Assembly: GCF_009861525.1 (NCBI RefSeq)
Contig: NZ_WVHL01000003.1
Coordinates: 682,001-746,000, forward strand
Reading direction: 5' to 3'
Length of the DNA stretch: 64,000 nt
Origin: Pseudomonas sp. LD120
Lineage (GTDB): Bacteria; Pseudomonadota; Gammaproteobacteria; Pseudomonadales; Pseudomonadaceae
The notes beneath the pieces were generated by a model. It did no database searches. It saw only the letters and a program-made list of their open reading frames with translations, and was not told the DNA's origin. A program made the position numbers and the translations under genes. Shown in pieces: positions 8,000-17,897 of this stretch. The first letter of the stretch is position 1, and every line of letters starts with the position of its first letter.

Positions 8000-8905
8000 A
8001 TGGCAAAGGGCTTGGATGGAAAGCTGGTGGTGGCAATCTCGTCACGAGCGCTGTTTGACCTCAGTGATAGCCATAAGGTCTATCTGGCCCAAGGTGTCGA
8101 GGCTTATCGCCAATACCAGATCGAACATGAAGAGGAGATCCTCGAGCCAGGTGACGCCTTTCCCTTGGTGAAGAAACTCCTGAGTCTGAATGACCGCCTG
8201 GGACGTGCGCGGGTCGAGGTGGTGCTGGTGTCGCGCAACAGTGCCGACACCGGATTACGGGTATTCAATTCGATCCAGCATTACGGCTTGGCCATTTCCC
8301 GGGCCGCGTTTGTCGGTGGGCGCAGTCCTTATCCTTACCTGGCAGCCTTTGGCAGCGACTTGTTTCTCTCGACTCATGCCGAAGATGTGCGCAGTGCATT
8401 GGATGCCGGATTCGCCGCGGCCACCCTCCTCTCCGGCGGCGCCCGGCGTGCAGAAAATGGCGAGTTGCGCATCGCCTTCGATGGTGACGCGGTGCTGTTC
8501 TCCGATGAGTCGGAGCGGGTCTACCAATCAGCTGGCCTTGAGGCCTTCCAGGCCAGCGAGCGGCAGTCGGCCCGGGAGCCTTTGCCGGGTGGGCCGTTCA
8601 AAGGTTTCTTGGCCGCGCTCAATCTGCTTCAGGGCGAGTTTCCCAACGATGCCTGTCCGATTCGTACCGCCTTGGTTACCGCCCGTTCGGCCCCGGCTCA
8701 CGAGCGGGTGATCCGCACATTGCGTGAGTGGGACATCCGCCTGGATGAGTCGCTGTTCTTGGGGGGGCTGGAGAAAGCCGCTTTTCTTGAGGCGTTCGCC
8801 GCTGACGTGTTTTTCGATGATCAAACCGGCCACTGCGAGCTGGCCCGTGAGGTCGTGGCCACCGGTCACGTCCCCCATGGCATCAGTAACGAAGCCCAGA
8901 CTTGA
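8000..8905 (+). CDS. 5'-nucleotidase (PF06189 family)
   Basis: A 301-residue cytoplasmic protein matching the bacterial 5'-nucleotidase family with HAD-like features: the N-terminal VVAISSRALFDL, an acceptor-like SRNSADTGLRVF, and the C-terminal acidic VFFDDQ typical of that family. It would dephosphorylate nucleoside monophosphates. The ATG at 8000 follows AAGGGAA. It lies 30 bases after the ketopantoate reductase-like gene on the same strand, probably in one transcript. From memory the same neighbours precede cysB in P. aeruginosa. Confidence 0.85.
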   Translation: MAKGLDGKLVVAISSRALFDLSDSHKVYLAQGVEAYRQYQIEHEEEILEPGDAFPLVKKLLSLNDRLGRARVEVVLVSRNSADTGLRVFNSIQHYGLAISRAAFVGGRSPYPYLAAFGSDLFLSTHAEDVRSALDAGFAAATLLSGGARRAENGELRIAFDGDAVLFSDESERVYQSAGLEAFQASERQSAREPLPGGPFKGFLAALNLLQGEFPNDACPIRTALVTARSAPAHERVIRTLREWDIRLDESLFLGGLEKAAFLEAFAADVFFDDQTGHCELAREVVATGHVPHGISNEAQT

Positions 8906-9000
8906 GCCCCATAACTCAAGGTTTTCTGCTGAACCTCTCAGCGTTCCAGGCACTGCTAAGCTGAATCAATCTCCGCCGTATTGGCAGTTGAGGAGGTCAT

Positions 9001-9501
9001 ATGATTCGTTCGATGCTGTATGCCACAGACCTCGGTTTATACGCTCCTTTTGTAATGCAGCATGCCTTGGAGCTGGCTCGAACGTTCAATGCCGACTTAC
9101 ATATAGTGCACGCGGTGGAACCCATGGGGCTGTTCGCCGAATCGGTGTTGCAGAGTTATCTGGACGCGCAATCGCTGAATGAGTTTCACCGCCAGGGCTT
9201 GAGTACGGTGATGGCCAGCATCGAGCAGCGAGTGCTCGACAGTTTTCGCGAAGAGTTGGGGGAAGGCATGCAGGACCTGAACCTGATCCAGTCAGTACGT
9301 GTTCTTCAAGGTGACCCATCCCAGGTGATCCTGGAGCAAGCGGCGAAACTCTCGGTGGATTTGCTGATCGTAGGAAGTCACAGCCCAGGGGGCAACGCAC
9401 AAACCCCTCTGGGGCGTACTGCATCCCGGGTTCTGCAATTGTCTAAAGTGCCGGTTTACCTGGTGCCTCTGGTGCAGCGTCGACGTCGGGGCGATGTCTG
9501 A
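9001..9501 (+). CDS. Universal stress protein (UspA family)
   Basis: A 166-residue single-domain Usp protein. It starts MIRSMLYATDLG, the usual first strand with the Asp of the nucleotide pocket, and ends with the ATP-binding stretch DLLIVGSHSPGG...LGRTASRVLQLSKVPVYLVP, close to the G-2x-G-9x-G-S/T consensus. It is therefore likely an ATP-binding stress regulator in the cytoplasm. AGGAGG precedes the ATG at a good distance. It lies between the 5'-nucleotidase gene and cysB. Confidence 0.93.
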   Translation: MIRSMLYATDLGLYAPFVMQHALELARTFNADLHIVHAVEPMGLFAESVLQSYLDAQSLNEFHRQGLSTVMASIEQRVLDSFREELGEGMQDLNLIQSVRVLQGDPSQVILEQAAKLSVDLLIVGSHSPGGNAQTPLGRTASRVLQLSKVPVYLVPLVQRRRRGDV

Positions 9502-9603
9502 GGGCAGAATGGAAAAATCCGAATAAAAGTTCTAGATTTATTCTTCTGACCATTAATATAGTTATATACCGTCGCTGATACCCGTGGCGTCTACTTGCTT
9601 TGA

Positions 9604-10587
<984 letters not shown>

Positions 10588-10598
10588 TTCCTGTGTGC

Positions 10599-11081
10599 TT
10601 AATGCACCTCGGTGACAGTGAACTGTTGCCGCGTGCCGGCCACCACGATCTCCACCTCATCGTCCTCGAACTTGCCCAGCAGGCTTTTGCCCAGCGGTGA
10701 GCGCGGGGTGATGACGGTCACCAGTTGCCCCACCACCGAGACTTTCAGTCCTGCCCCATCGGGGCCGAGAAACAGCCATTGTTCATGGCCTTTCTGGTCC
10801 TCCAGTCCTAGGAGCGTGCCGACTTGAATTCCGGCCTGGGCATCGTAAGGGCGAAAGGGCAGGTTTTGCCAAAGCTTCAGCGCCTGACGGATTTCTTCGA
10901 CCCGTCGCGCTTGACCCGCCGCCAGATAAGAAGCTTCCAGTCCCAGGGTGTCGTATTTGTTTTCGGCGATGTTCTCTTCGTGGGTGGCGGTTTCGTAAGC
11001 GGTTTGCGCGGCCCGCAACGCGACCTCCAGATCGTCTCGCAGCTGTTGCAGAATCAGTTGATGGACAGATTGTTTATTCAT
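10599..11081 (-). CDS. GreA/GreB-family transcription factor-like protein
   Basis: A 160-residue protein with an N-terminal coiled coil (MNKQSVHQLILQQLRDDLEVALRAAQTAYETA) and a C-terminal FKBP-like GreA/B domain (VTVITPRSPLGKSLLGKFEDDEVEI, where PLGKALLGK is the family signature). Such proteins insert the coiled coil into the RNA polymerase secondary channel to promote cleavage of backtracked RNA or to compete with other channel factors. The start at 11081 is the ATG after the upstream gene's stop codon; a TTG at 11087 is poorer. It is transcribed with the small membrane protein gene upstream. Confidence 0.82.
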   Translation of the reverse strand: MNKQSVHQLILQQLRDDLEVALRAAQTAYETATHEENIAENKYDTLGLEASYLAAGQARRVEEIRQALKLWQNLPFRPYDAQAGIQVGTLLGLEDQKGHEQWLFLGPDGAGLKVSVVGQLVTVITPRSPLGKSLLGKFEDDEVEIVVAGTRQQFTVTEVH

Positions 11082-11083
11082 GA

Positions 11084-11482
11084 TCAATTACAAAATTGCA
11101 GCACATTGGCCCGGCTCTTTTCGCTTGGTGCGTTCTGGTCCTGCTGCAGCCAGAACTCGCACCTGGGGTTGGACAGGTTGCGTGGGTTATTACGAGCGTT
11201 GTCCAAAGACTGCAGTTCCTCATTCTTGCGCAGGTTCTCTTGATACTGTTCGAACAGTTGATTCGCAGGCTCTGTTGGCGCAACCACCGCAGGTTGCGCC
11301 AACTGCTGAACGGCCTGCGCTACGGGAGCCAGTTGCTGGCTGAAGAGAAAGTGCGAAGCCAGCCAGCAGGTCAGGGCGATCGCCACAAAACCCAGCCATA
11401 GGCCCAGGGCGATACTGCCGCACAGCGCCAGGGCATTGAAGCGCAGGCGCAGCGGGCGACGGGCGGGGTCTGGATGGGGCAT
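11084..11482 (-). CDS. Small single-pass membrane protein of unknown function
   Basis: A 132-residue protein with a basic N-terminus, one long membrane segment (about residues 18-48, LCGSIALGLWLGFVAIALTC) and a periplasmic tail rich in Gln and Asn. The tail carries two cysteines near the end (PRCEFW and LQFCN) that could form a disulfide. GGAG lies seven bases before the ATG. It is followed with two bases of spacing by the GreA/GreB-like gene. No family is recognised; conservation in Pseudomonas is likely from context. Confidence 0.7.
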   Translation of the reverse strand: MPHPDPARRPLRLRFNALALCGSIALGLWLGFVAIALTCWLASHFLFSQQLAPVAQAVQQLAQPAVVAPTEPANQLFEQYQENLRKNEELQSLDNARNNPRNLSNPRCEFWLQQDQNAPSEKSRANVLQFCN

Positions 11483-11606
11483 GGTCGGCTCCTGGCGGAC
11501 AGTACTGGGCGGGGGCTGATTGTCGCATGAAGATTAATCGAGGTTGGCCCTTCTGCGCAGGGGCATTTATGCGGACAATCAGTGCCTTTGCCAATCGGGG
11601 ACTGGA

Positions 11607-12740
11607 ATGAAAGCCTCCTGGGATATTTTCTGCAGCGTGGTCGACAACTTTGGCGATATCGGCGTGACCTGGCGTCTGGCCCGTCAGTTGGTGGCCGAGC
11701 ATCAGTGTGCGGTGCGCCTGTGGGTTGATGATTTGCGTGCCTTCGAAAAGATCTGCCCACAGATCGACATTCAACAGGCGCAGCAGCACCAGGATGGCGT
11801 CGAAGTGTGTCATTGGCCCGCCGAGTGGCAGAGCGCAGTCGCGGCGGATGTAGTCATCGCCGCGTTCGCCTGTCAGTTACCGCATGCCTATATGGAGGCC
11901 ATGGCCGATCGCGCGCGAGCGCCTTTATGGTTGAACCTGGACTACCTGAGCGCCGAGGAGTGGGTCAGTGGTTGCCACGGCCTACCATCGGTGAAGTTTC
12001 GTGGGGTGCAGAAGTACTTCTTCTTTCCCGGGTTCCAGGCCGGCACTGGTGGGCTGCTGCGCGAAGCGGGGTTGCTGGAGCGGCGTCGGCGTTTTCAGGG
12101 CGATCCCCAGGCCCGGAACAATTTCCTAGAGCAGTTGGGAGTTTTCCCTGCGACTAGTGCTCGACTGATGTCACTGTTCGCCTACGAAAATGCCGGACTG
12201 GCCGGATGGTTGGACGCCTTGGCCACTGACGTCCAGCCGACTCATCTGCTGGTGCCCGAAGGGCGCATTCTCGGTGATGTGCAGCGTTGGCTGGGCGTCG
12301 ACTCGCTGGCCGCGGGTGCTTTGCAGGTACGCCAGTCCCTGACTGTGCAGGTGGTGCCCTTTGTCCGTCAGGAGGATTACGACCGCCTGCTGTGGTGCTG
12401 CGACTTCAACGCGGTGCGCGGCGAGGACTCGTTCGTGCGGGCGCAATGGGCTGGGCGGCCCATGCTTTGGCACATCTATCGTCAGGACGATGACATTCAC
12501 CTGGACAAACTCGAAGCCTTTCTTGCCCTCTACACGCGTGCGCTTTCCCCCGGAGCCAAGGCTGCGGTACTGGCCTTGTGGCAGGCTTGGAACACCGAGG
12601 CCCCGATGGGCCAAGCCTGGAAAAACCTCCTGCAACACTGGCCAGAGGTGGTCGCGCATGCCGAACAGTGGTGTCTGGAACAAGGCTTGCAAGCCGATCT
12701 TGCTGCGGCGCTGGTGCAGTTTTACCTAAATTGGATATGA
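11607..12740 (+). CDS. earP: EF-P arginine rhamnosyltransferase EarP
   Basis: A 377-residue inverting GT-B glycosyltransferase that transfers rhamnose from dTDP-beta-L-rhamnose to Arg32 of elongation factor P. The N-terminal DNFGDIGVTWR carries Asp13 and Asp17, known as essential in Pseudomonas EarP, and the C-terminal nucleotide-sugar site FNAVRGEDSFVRAQW is intact. The ATG at 11607 follows a weak GGGGACTGGA region; the frame extends upstream to 11544 without family similarity. efp begins 48 bases downstream on the same strand and encodes the substrate. Confidence 0.95.
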   Translation: MKASWDIFCSVVDNFGDIGVTWRLARQLVAEHQCAVRLWVDDLRAFEKICPQIDIQQAQQHQDGVEVCHWPAEWQSAVAADVVIAAFACQLPHAYMEAMADRARAPLWLNLDYLSAEEWVSGCHGLPSVKFRGVQKYFFFPGFQAGTGGLLREAGLLERRRRFQGDPQARNNFLEQLGVFPATSARLMSLFAYENAGLAGWLDALATDVQPTHLLVPEGRILGDVQRWLGVDSLAAGALQVRQSLTVQVVPFVRQEDYDRLLWCCDFNAVRGEDSFVRAQWAGRPMLWHIYRQDDDIHLDKLEAFLALYTRALSPGAKAAVLALWQAWNTEAPMGQAWKNLLQHWPEVVAHAEQWCLEQGLQADLAAALVQFYLNWI

Positions 12741-12788
12741 TACGCGGCCTAGATTTTTGTAAATCCCATCCAAATTCGGATATTCGCA

Positions 12789-13361
12789 ATGAAAACTGGT
12801 AAAGAACTCAAACCCGGTACCGTGATCCGTATCGACAACGATCCTTGGCTGGTTCAGAAAGCTGAATTCACCAAGTCTGGTCGTAACAGCGCGATCATGA
12901 AGACCAAGCTGAAGAACCTGCTGACCGGTTACAAGACCGAAACCGTTTACGGTGCGGACGACAAACTGGACGACGTGATCCTGGATCGCAAAGAAGCGAC
13001 CCTGTCGTTCATCAGCGGCGACACCTACACGTTCATGGACACCACCGACTACACCATGTACGAGCTGAACGCCGAAGACATCGAAGCGGTTCTGCCGTTC
13101 ATCGAAGAAGGCATGACCGACGTTTGCGAAGCTGTGTTCTTCGAAGACCGTCTGGTTTCCGTTGACCTGCCGACCACCATCGTGCGTCAGGTTGACTACA
13201 CCGAAGGTTCCGCTCGCGGCGACACTTCGGGCAAGGTGATGAAGCCTGCCAAACTGAAAAACGGTACCGAGCTGAGTGTTGCGGACTTCATCGAAATCGG
13301 CGACATGATCGAGATCGATACCCGCGAAGGCGGTTCCTACAAAGGCCGCGCCAAGGTTTAA
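12789..13361 (+). CDS. efp: Translation elongation factor P
   Basis: A 190-residue EF-P that relieves ribosome stalling at polyproline stretches by entering the E site. KOW-like domain I carries the modification loop KSGRNSA with Arg32 at the tip, so this is the rhamnosylated EF-P type rather than the lysylated one. Domains II and III follow, ending in the conserved RxGxYKGRAKV. Codon use is strongly biased, as expected for a highly expressed gene. earP is directly upstream and a strong terminator follows. Confidence 0.98.
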   Translation: MKTGKELKPGTVIRIDNDPWLVQKAEFTKSGRNSAIMKTKLKNLLTGYKTETVYGADDKLDDVILDRKEATLSFISGDTYTFMDTTDYTMYELNAEDIEAVLPFIEEGMTDVCEAVFFEDRLVSVDLPTTIVRQVDYTEGSARGDTSGKVMKPAKLKNGTELSVADFIEIGDMIEIDTREGGSYKGRAKV

Positions 13362-13383
13362 ACCTGGCCTGACCTGGTAGACG

Positions 13384-13413
13384 AAAAAACCCGACCTTGA
13401 GTCGGGTTTTTTT
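13384..13413 (+). terminator. Rho-independent terminator of efp
   Basis: AAAAAACCCGAC / GTCGGGTTTTTT stem (13384-13395 with 13401-13412), 22 bases after the efp stop; symmetrical enough also to serve the converging ohr gene. Confidence 0.9.
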
Positions 13414-13432
13414 GTGCCTGGCGTTCGTCGTT

Positions 13433-13852
13433 TCAGACCTTCACGTGAAGGCGCACATCGACGTTGCCGCGGGTGGCGTTGGAGTAGGGGCAGACCTGAT
13501 GCGCGGCGTCCACCAGGCGTTGCGCTTCGTCCTGGGCAAATCCCGGCAGGCTGACATGCAGATCGATATCCAGGCCGAAACCGCCGGGGATCTGGCCGAT
13601 GCCGACCTGGGTGGTGATCGAGGCGTCGTCCGGGATCTTGCGCTTGCTCTGGCCCGCCACGAACTTCAGGGCTCCGATAAAGCAGGCCGAATAGCCGGCG
13701 GCGAACAGTTGTTCCGGGTTGGTTGCCTGCCCACCGGTACCACCGAGCTCCTGGGGGGTGGCCAATTTGACATCGAGGATGTTGTCACTGGAAACAGCGC
13801 GACCATCACGGCCACCCGTGGCGGTTGCAACAGCGGTGTAGAGGGTTTGCAT
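13433..13852 (-). CDS. ohr: Organic hydroperoxide resistance protein Ohr
   Basis: A 139-residue thiol peroxidase of the OsmC/Ohr family that reduces lipid and alkyl hydroperoxides using lipoylated protein partners. The two catalytic cysteines are in GYSACF (peroxidatic) and QVCPYSNATRGN (resolving), with an Arg nearby as in the active form. Length is normal (about 140). It lies downstream of ohrR on the same strand with a 215-base AT-rich gap, indicating its own promoter under OhrR control. Confidence 0.96.
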   Translation of the reverse strand: MQTLYTAVATATGGRDGRAVSSDNILDVKLATPQELGGTGGQATNPEQLFAAGYSACFIGALKFVAGQSKRKIPDDASITTQVGIGQIPGGFGLDIDLHVSLPGFAQDEAQRLVDAAHQVCPYSNATRGNVDVRLHVKV

Positions 13853-14067
13853 GGCGAGAGCCTCGTATTGAGTGTTATTCGCTAATTATTTGTGCGCTAA
13901 ACAAGTTCGGAATAAATTTACTTCTCTAATATTTAGTGCGCAAGATAAAATTCTCAAGAACGCCCGCGAAGGCACATCAGTTCGCTCCAACCAGTTGATT
14001 TTTAGAAGATGTATTTTGATCAAGAAAGCCAGCTCCCGCCTGTGGGAGCTGCTGGGTCAATGCAGCC
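13853..14067. promoter_or_regulatory. ohr control region with candidate OhrR boxes and a REP-like palindrome
   Basis: An AT-rich gap between ohrR and ohr. Two related elements, TTGTGCGCTAA (13890-13900) and TTAGTGCGCAA (13932-13942), lie about 30 bases apart in roughly opposite orientation and resemble MarR/OhrR operator halves. A REP-like inverted repeat, AGCTCCC / GGGAGCT (14031-14050), lies next to the ohrR stop. Assignment of the boxes to OhrR rests on position only. Confidence 0.4.
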
Positions 14068-14529
14068 TCAAAGGTTGTCCTGCAAATGCCCCCGCAGCAC
14101 TTGCAACTCCTCCTGCAACCGGCGCAATTGTTCCACCGTCCGGCCGCTGGCGCCAAGGATGCATTGGGGAATTTCCCGGGCCTGAACCTTGAGGGCACGA
14201 CCCTGCTCGGTCAGTTGCACAATTACCACTCGCTCATCTTCCCGGCTGCGGGTCCGGCTCAGCAGGCCCTCGGCCTCCAGGCGCTTGAGCAGTGGCGTCA
14301 ATGAGCCCGGATCGGTCAGCAGGCGCTGGCTGATCTCGCTCACAGTCCGCCCGTCCCGTTCCCAGAGCACCAGCATCGCCAGGTACTGCGGGTAGGTCAG
14401 CCGCAGTTTTTGCAGCAGCGGCTTGTAGACCTTGGTCAGCAGCAGCGATGTGGAGTGCAGGGCGAAACACACCTGGTTGTCCAGCAGCAGCTGTTCACAA
14501 GTATCCGAGGTCGAGGGTGCGATGGTCAT
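14068..14529 (-). CDS. ohrR: MarR-family peroxide sensor OhrR
   Basis: A 153-residue MarR-type repressor. The N-terminal NQVCFALHS contains the single reactive cysteine of OhrR regulators, followed by the tyrosine-rich [17 protein letters not shown] and the winged-helix [19 protein letters not shown]. Oxidation of that cysteine by organic peroxides releases the repressor from the ohr promoter. A close paralogue (OspR type) lies at 33533-33994 next to glutathione peroxidase, so the window has two sensors of this subfamily. Confidence 0.95.
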   Translation of the reverse strand: MTIAPSTSDTCEQLLLDNQVCFALHSTSLLLTKVYKPLLQKLRLTYPQYLAMLVLWERDGRTVSEISQRLLTDPGSLTPLLKRLEAEGLLSRTRSREDERVVIVQLTEQGRALKVQAREIPQCILGASGRTVEQLRRLQEELQVLRGHLQDNL

Positions 14530-14605
14530 GTTGGCGGCCTTGATCGTTAATGGTCCTGAATCTAGCGGGCGAGTCTTTAATGCGCCAGATAATTTTCCGT
14601 CAGGC

Positions 14606-15556
14606 TTAGCCCATGGCGCTTTGCAGCGCCAGGTCCCAGGGTGGAACCGGGCTGAAGCGGCTTTTCAGGTACTCCAGCAATAGGCGGCTGCGGGCATTGG
14701 GGTGCTGTTCCATGCGCAAGGCATAGATGCCGGCGGTTTCCGGCTTGGGCAGGCTGGTATCGCAGAACAGCGGCACCAGCTCTCCACGCAATAGGTATTC
14801 GCTGACCAGCCAAGTGGGTAGATGGGCAATGCCCAGCCCGGCCAGGGCCCCGGACAGCAGCGCTTCGGCATTGTTGGCGCTGAGGCGGATGCGTCGCGGG
14901 CGATGGCTCTGTACCTGGCCATCAAGCTCGAAACGCCAGGCAAACAATGGCGCCAGGCCGTCCCAGTCGAGGCCGTCATGCTGGCTCAGTTCGGCGGGAT
15001 GGGTCGGCGTGCCACGGTTTTTCAGGTAGGACGGGCTGGCGCAGGCAATCCGCACGATGCTGGCCAGGGAGGTGGCGACCATTCGCGTGTCCACCCGCTG
15101 TCCGGCGCGCAGTACCAGGTCGACCTTGCCCAGATGCGAGCCTTGCATATCGACAAAGCTGTCGATCAGGTGCAACTGCACGTCCAGCCCCGGGTAGAGC
15201 ACCAGGAAGTCGGCAATGGCCGGCGCCAGATGGCGGCGGCCGAAGGCGGCAGGGGCATCGATGCGGATCAAGCCTTCCGGGGCATGGCTCAGGGACGCTG
15301 CCTCGGCGCGAGCCAACTGCAGTTCGGCGACGATGCGTCGAGCCCGTTCGGCGAAGGCCAGGCCCGCTGCGGTGGCGACCACCGCGTGGGTGGTGCGCAT
15401 GAACAGTGGGGTGCCCACGGCATTTTCCAGGCTGTCGATGCGTCGGGCCACGGCGGAAGGGGTCAGGGGATGACGGCGGGCGGCGGCGGAGAAGCTCCCG
15501 GCTTCCAGCACATCGAGAAACAGCCCCAGTTGTTCGGTCAGTGCATTGGGATTCAT
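14606..15556 (-). CDS. LysR-family transcriptional regulator
   Basis: A 316-residue regulator with an N-terminal winged helix ([25 protein letters not shown]) and a periplasmic-binding-like effector domain (IRIDAPAAFGRRHLAP...). The HTH carries an unusual AVARRI where most LysR proteins have SVSRQI. It is divergent from the TauE/SafE permease gene with about 105 bases between starts, so it probably regulates that permease (inference from layout). The effector is unknown. Confidence 0.9.
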   Translation of the reverse strand: MNPNALTEQLGLFLDVLEAGSFSAAARRHPLTPSAVARRIDSLENAVGTPLFMRTTHAVVATAAGLAFAERARRIVAELQLARAEAASLSHAPEGLIRIDAPAAFGRRHLAPAIADFLVLYPGLDVQLHLIDSFVDMQGSHLGKVDLVLRAGQRVDTRMVATSLASIVRIACASPSYLKNRGTPTHPAELSQHDGLDWDGLAPLFAWRFELDGQVQSHRPRRIRLSANNAEALLSGALAGLGIAHLPTWLVSEYLLRGELVPLFCDTSLPKPETAGIYALRMEQHPNARSRLLLEYLKSRFSPVPPWDLALQSAMG

Positions 15557-15661
15557 GGTCAGTTCGCTTATGCGAAAACGGCACAGCCATTGTGCGTTGC
15601 TGTGCGTTTCCGTGCCAGGGTCGACTGCGTAGCATGCGGCTCTCAGGTGAGGAGAGACGCT

Positions 15662-16411
15662 TTGATCGAGTCAGTGATGTATCTGCTGTTGGGCGCGGCA
15701 CTGGGCACAGTGGGCGGTTTGTTCGGTATCGGTGGCGGCTTGATCGCGATTCCCGTATTGGGGGTGTTGTTCGGGCTGGACCAGCAGATCGCCCAGGGCA
15801 CCGCGCTGGTGATGGTGGTGCCCAATGTGATGCTGGCGTTGTGGCGTTATCACCAACGTAACCGCATCGAATTGTGCCACGCCCTGCCTTTGGCGCTGAT
15901 GGGCTTTTGTTTTGCCTGGCTCGGCTCGATCTGGGCGGTGGGCATCGATGCGCAGAAGATGCGTATCGGTTTTGTCGCTTTCTTGCTGGTGCTGTCGGCC
16001 TACAACCTGCTGCGCATGTTCATGGCCATTGCCCCGGCCAGCGGCGAGATGCGTTATTCATGGCCGTGGTTGGGGGGGCTGGGCGCCGCTGCCGGGGTCA
16101 TGGGCGGGCTGTTCGGCGTAGGGGGAGCGGTTGTGGCCACACCAGTACTGACCAGCCTCTTTGGCACCTCCCAGGTGGTGGCGCAAGGGCTATCCCTGGC
16201 CCTGGCGTTGCCGAGCACCGGGGTGACCCTGGTGACCTACGGCGTCCATCATCAAGTGGACTGGATGATCGGTCTGCCATTGGCGGTCGGCGGCCTGTTG
16301 AGCATCAGTTGGGGGGTGAAGGTGGCTCATGCTTTGCCCGAGCGTCTGCTGCGGGCACTGTTCTGCGGTTTCCTGGTGGTGTGCGCGGTGATGCTGGGGT
16401 TTAAGGCTTGA
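15662..16411 (+). CDS. TauE/SafE-family membrane permease
   Basis: A 249-residue protein with about eight membrane segments in two repeats. Each repeat begins with the family glycine-rich motif: GTVGGLFGIGGGLIAIPVL near the N-terminus and GVMGGLFGVGGAVVATPVL in the middle. TauE/SafE proteins export or import sulfite, sulfoacetate or related organic anions. I place the start at the TTG at 15662 because GGAG (15651-15654) lies seven bases upstream; GTG 15674 and ATG 15677 are too far from it. The frame is open far upstream, but that part is antisense to the LysR gene. The 3' end overlaps the convergent LysR gene by 11 bases. Confidence 0.85.
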   Translation: MIESVMYLLLGAALGTVGGLFGIGGGLIAIPVLGVLFGLDQQIAQGTALVMVVPNVMLALWRYHQRNRIELCHALPLALMGFCFAWLGSIWAVGIDAQKMRIGFVAFLLVLSAYNLLRMFMAIAPASGEMRYSWPWLGGLGAAAGVMGGLFGVGGAVVATPVLTSLFGTSQVVAQGLSLALALPSTGVTLVTYGVHHQVDWMIGLPLAVGGLLSISWGVKVAHALPERLLRALFCGFLVVCAVMLGFKA

Positions 16412-17255
16412 AGCCTTCGACGATGTGTTCCGCCAGGCACTCAGTGATGGGCGAGGGGTGGTTGAGGTTGCGCAGCAGCATGATGCTGGCCTCGGGCAAC
16501 TCGGGCAGCCCTTCGTTTGCGCCGAGGATGCGCAGATCCGGGGTGATCAGGCTTTCCAGCTGTGCGGTGATTGCCAGCCCGGCGCTGACCACCGCCATGA
16601 TCGCCGACAGGCTGGAACTGTTGTAGGCAATGCGATAGTCGAGACCAGTGGTGTCCAGGGCATTGCAGGCCCACTGCCGGCAGAAACAGTCGCTGTTGAA
16701 CATCGCCAGCGGCAAGGGTGTCTGTTCATGGGACCTGAAGCCCTGGGCCACGGCCCAGACGAAACGCTCCTTGCGCAACAGCTGGCCGATCTCATTGCCC
16801 GGTTCGCGGGTGACGATGGTCAGATCCAGGTCTTGGCGTTGCAGCAGTTGTTTGGACGATTCGCAATGCACTTCGATCTGGATCAGTGGGTAGCTCTGGG
16901 CAAAACGCGACAGAATCCCCGGCAGAAAGCGCATCACATAGTCATCCGGCGTACCGATCCGGACCAGCCCCACCATGTGTGGTTCGCGCAGGGTATTGAA
17001 CACTTCGCTGTGCAGTTTCAGGATGCGCCGGGCATAGCCCAGCAATACCTGGCCCTCGGCGGTCAGCTTGACCTGGCGCCCGTCACGCTGGAACAGTTGG
17101 CGTTGCAGCACCTCTTCTTCCAGGCGCTTCATCTGCATGCTCACCGCCGACTGGGTGCGGTTGACCCGTTCGCCGGCCCGGGTAAAACCGCCTTCATCGG
17201 CGATGGCAACGAAGGTGCGCAGCACGTCGGTGTCAATGCTGGGGAACTGGGACAT
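16401..17255 (-). CDS. LysR-family transcriptional regulator
   Basis: A 284-residue regulator: winged helix GGFTRAGERVNRTQSAVSMQMKRLEE near residues 22-47, then an effector domain of the short type ending ...LAEHIVEGFKP. The TQSAVSMQMKRLEE form is typical of the group that includes chromosome-replication-inhibitor-like and purine-type LysR proteins, but I cannot assign a target. It converges on the TauE/SafE gene with an 11-base overlap of coding ends. Upstream are a short gap and the peroxiredoxin gene on the same strand. Confidence 0.9.
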   Translation of the reverse strand: MSQFPSIDTDVLRTFVAIADEGGFTRAGERVNRTQSAVSMQMKRLEEEVLQRQLFQRDGRQVKLTAEGQVLLGYARRILKLHSEVFNTLREPHMVGLVRIGTPDDYVMRFLPGILSRFAQSYPLIQIEVHCESSKQLLQRQDLDLTIVTREPGNEIGQLLRKERFVWAVAQGFRSHEQTPLPLAMFNSDCFCRQWACNALDTTGLDYRIAYNSSSLSAIMAVVSAGLAITAQLESLITPDLRILGANEGLPELPEASIMLLRNLNHPSPITECLAEHIVEGFKP

Positions 17256-17327
17256 TGATCAAATCCTGAGATGTTTGGGGTTCGAGGTATTTCTGTACTT
17301 GATCTTATTCTTCATCAGAGCGCGGCG

Positions 17328-17897
17328 TCAGCCCTGGCGTTGCCCCTGCAACCAGGCCAGCACCTGCCGGGCATTCTGGTCCGGTGGAAACACTGGGTAG
17401 AACACCTCTTCGATCTGTCCGGCGTTGAGGATCAGGGTCAGGCGTTTTAGAAAGCGCGTGGCATTCAACTCGAACATTGGCAGTGCCAGGGCTTCGGTCA
17501 ATTGCCCCTGGGCATCGGAGAGCAGGGCAAAGGGCAGGTGCAAGCGTTCGACCGCTTCGCGCTGATAAGCGCTGTCCTGGGTGGAGAGGCCGAACAGGTT
17601 ATCCGCCCCGGCGGCCGCGAGCTCCTCGGCCAGGTCGCGGAAGGCACAGGACTGCGGAGTGCAGCCGCGAGCACCCGGGGTCATGTTCCAGCCTTCCAGC
17701 AGCGGCAGGTCCGGTCGTCCCGTGCGCGGATAGACATACACCACTGTCCTGCCGGACAGCGTCGAGAGATCGATCGCTTCGCCTGAAGTGCAGGGCAGCA
17801 ACAGCCCGGGTACAGGCAAGCCGCGCAGATGGCGGGCGGCGCCATCGTCCTCGGGGGCCGGAATGCTCGACCAGTCCACGCTCAGCATGTCTCTCAT
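17328..17897 (-). CDS. Peroxiredoxin, BCP/PrxQ-like
   Basis: A 189-residue thioredoxin-fold peroxidase. The active-site segment is TPGARGCTPQSCAFRD (about residues 72-87), which has the CTPQSC arrangement with peroxidatic and nearby resolving cysteines. The family's usual N-terminal strand (LPGLLLPCTSGEAIDLSTLSGR) and the YPRTGRPD loop are present, the latter unusual in lacking the typical PxxxTPGC order. It probably reduces hydroperoxides with thioredoxin or glutaredoxin as donor. GGAGG lies seven bases before the ATG. Confidence 0.8.
   Translation of the reverse strand: MRDMLSVDWSSIPAPEDDGAARHLRGLPVPGLLLPCTSGEAIDLSTLSGRTVVYVYPRTGRPDLPLLEGWNMTPGARGCTPQSCAFRDLAEELAAAGADNLFGLSTQDSAYQREAVERLHLPFALLSDAQGQLTEALALPMFELNATRFLKRLTLILNAGQIEEVFYPVFPPDQNARQVLAWLQGQRQG

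Noticed and set aside
14822..15661. N-terminal extension of the TauE/SafE gene (open frame from 14822)
   Set aside because: The extension is antisense to the LysR gene and lacks membrane segments or similarity; the family start lies at 15662-15677.
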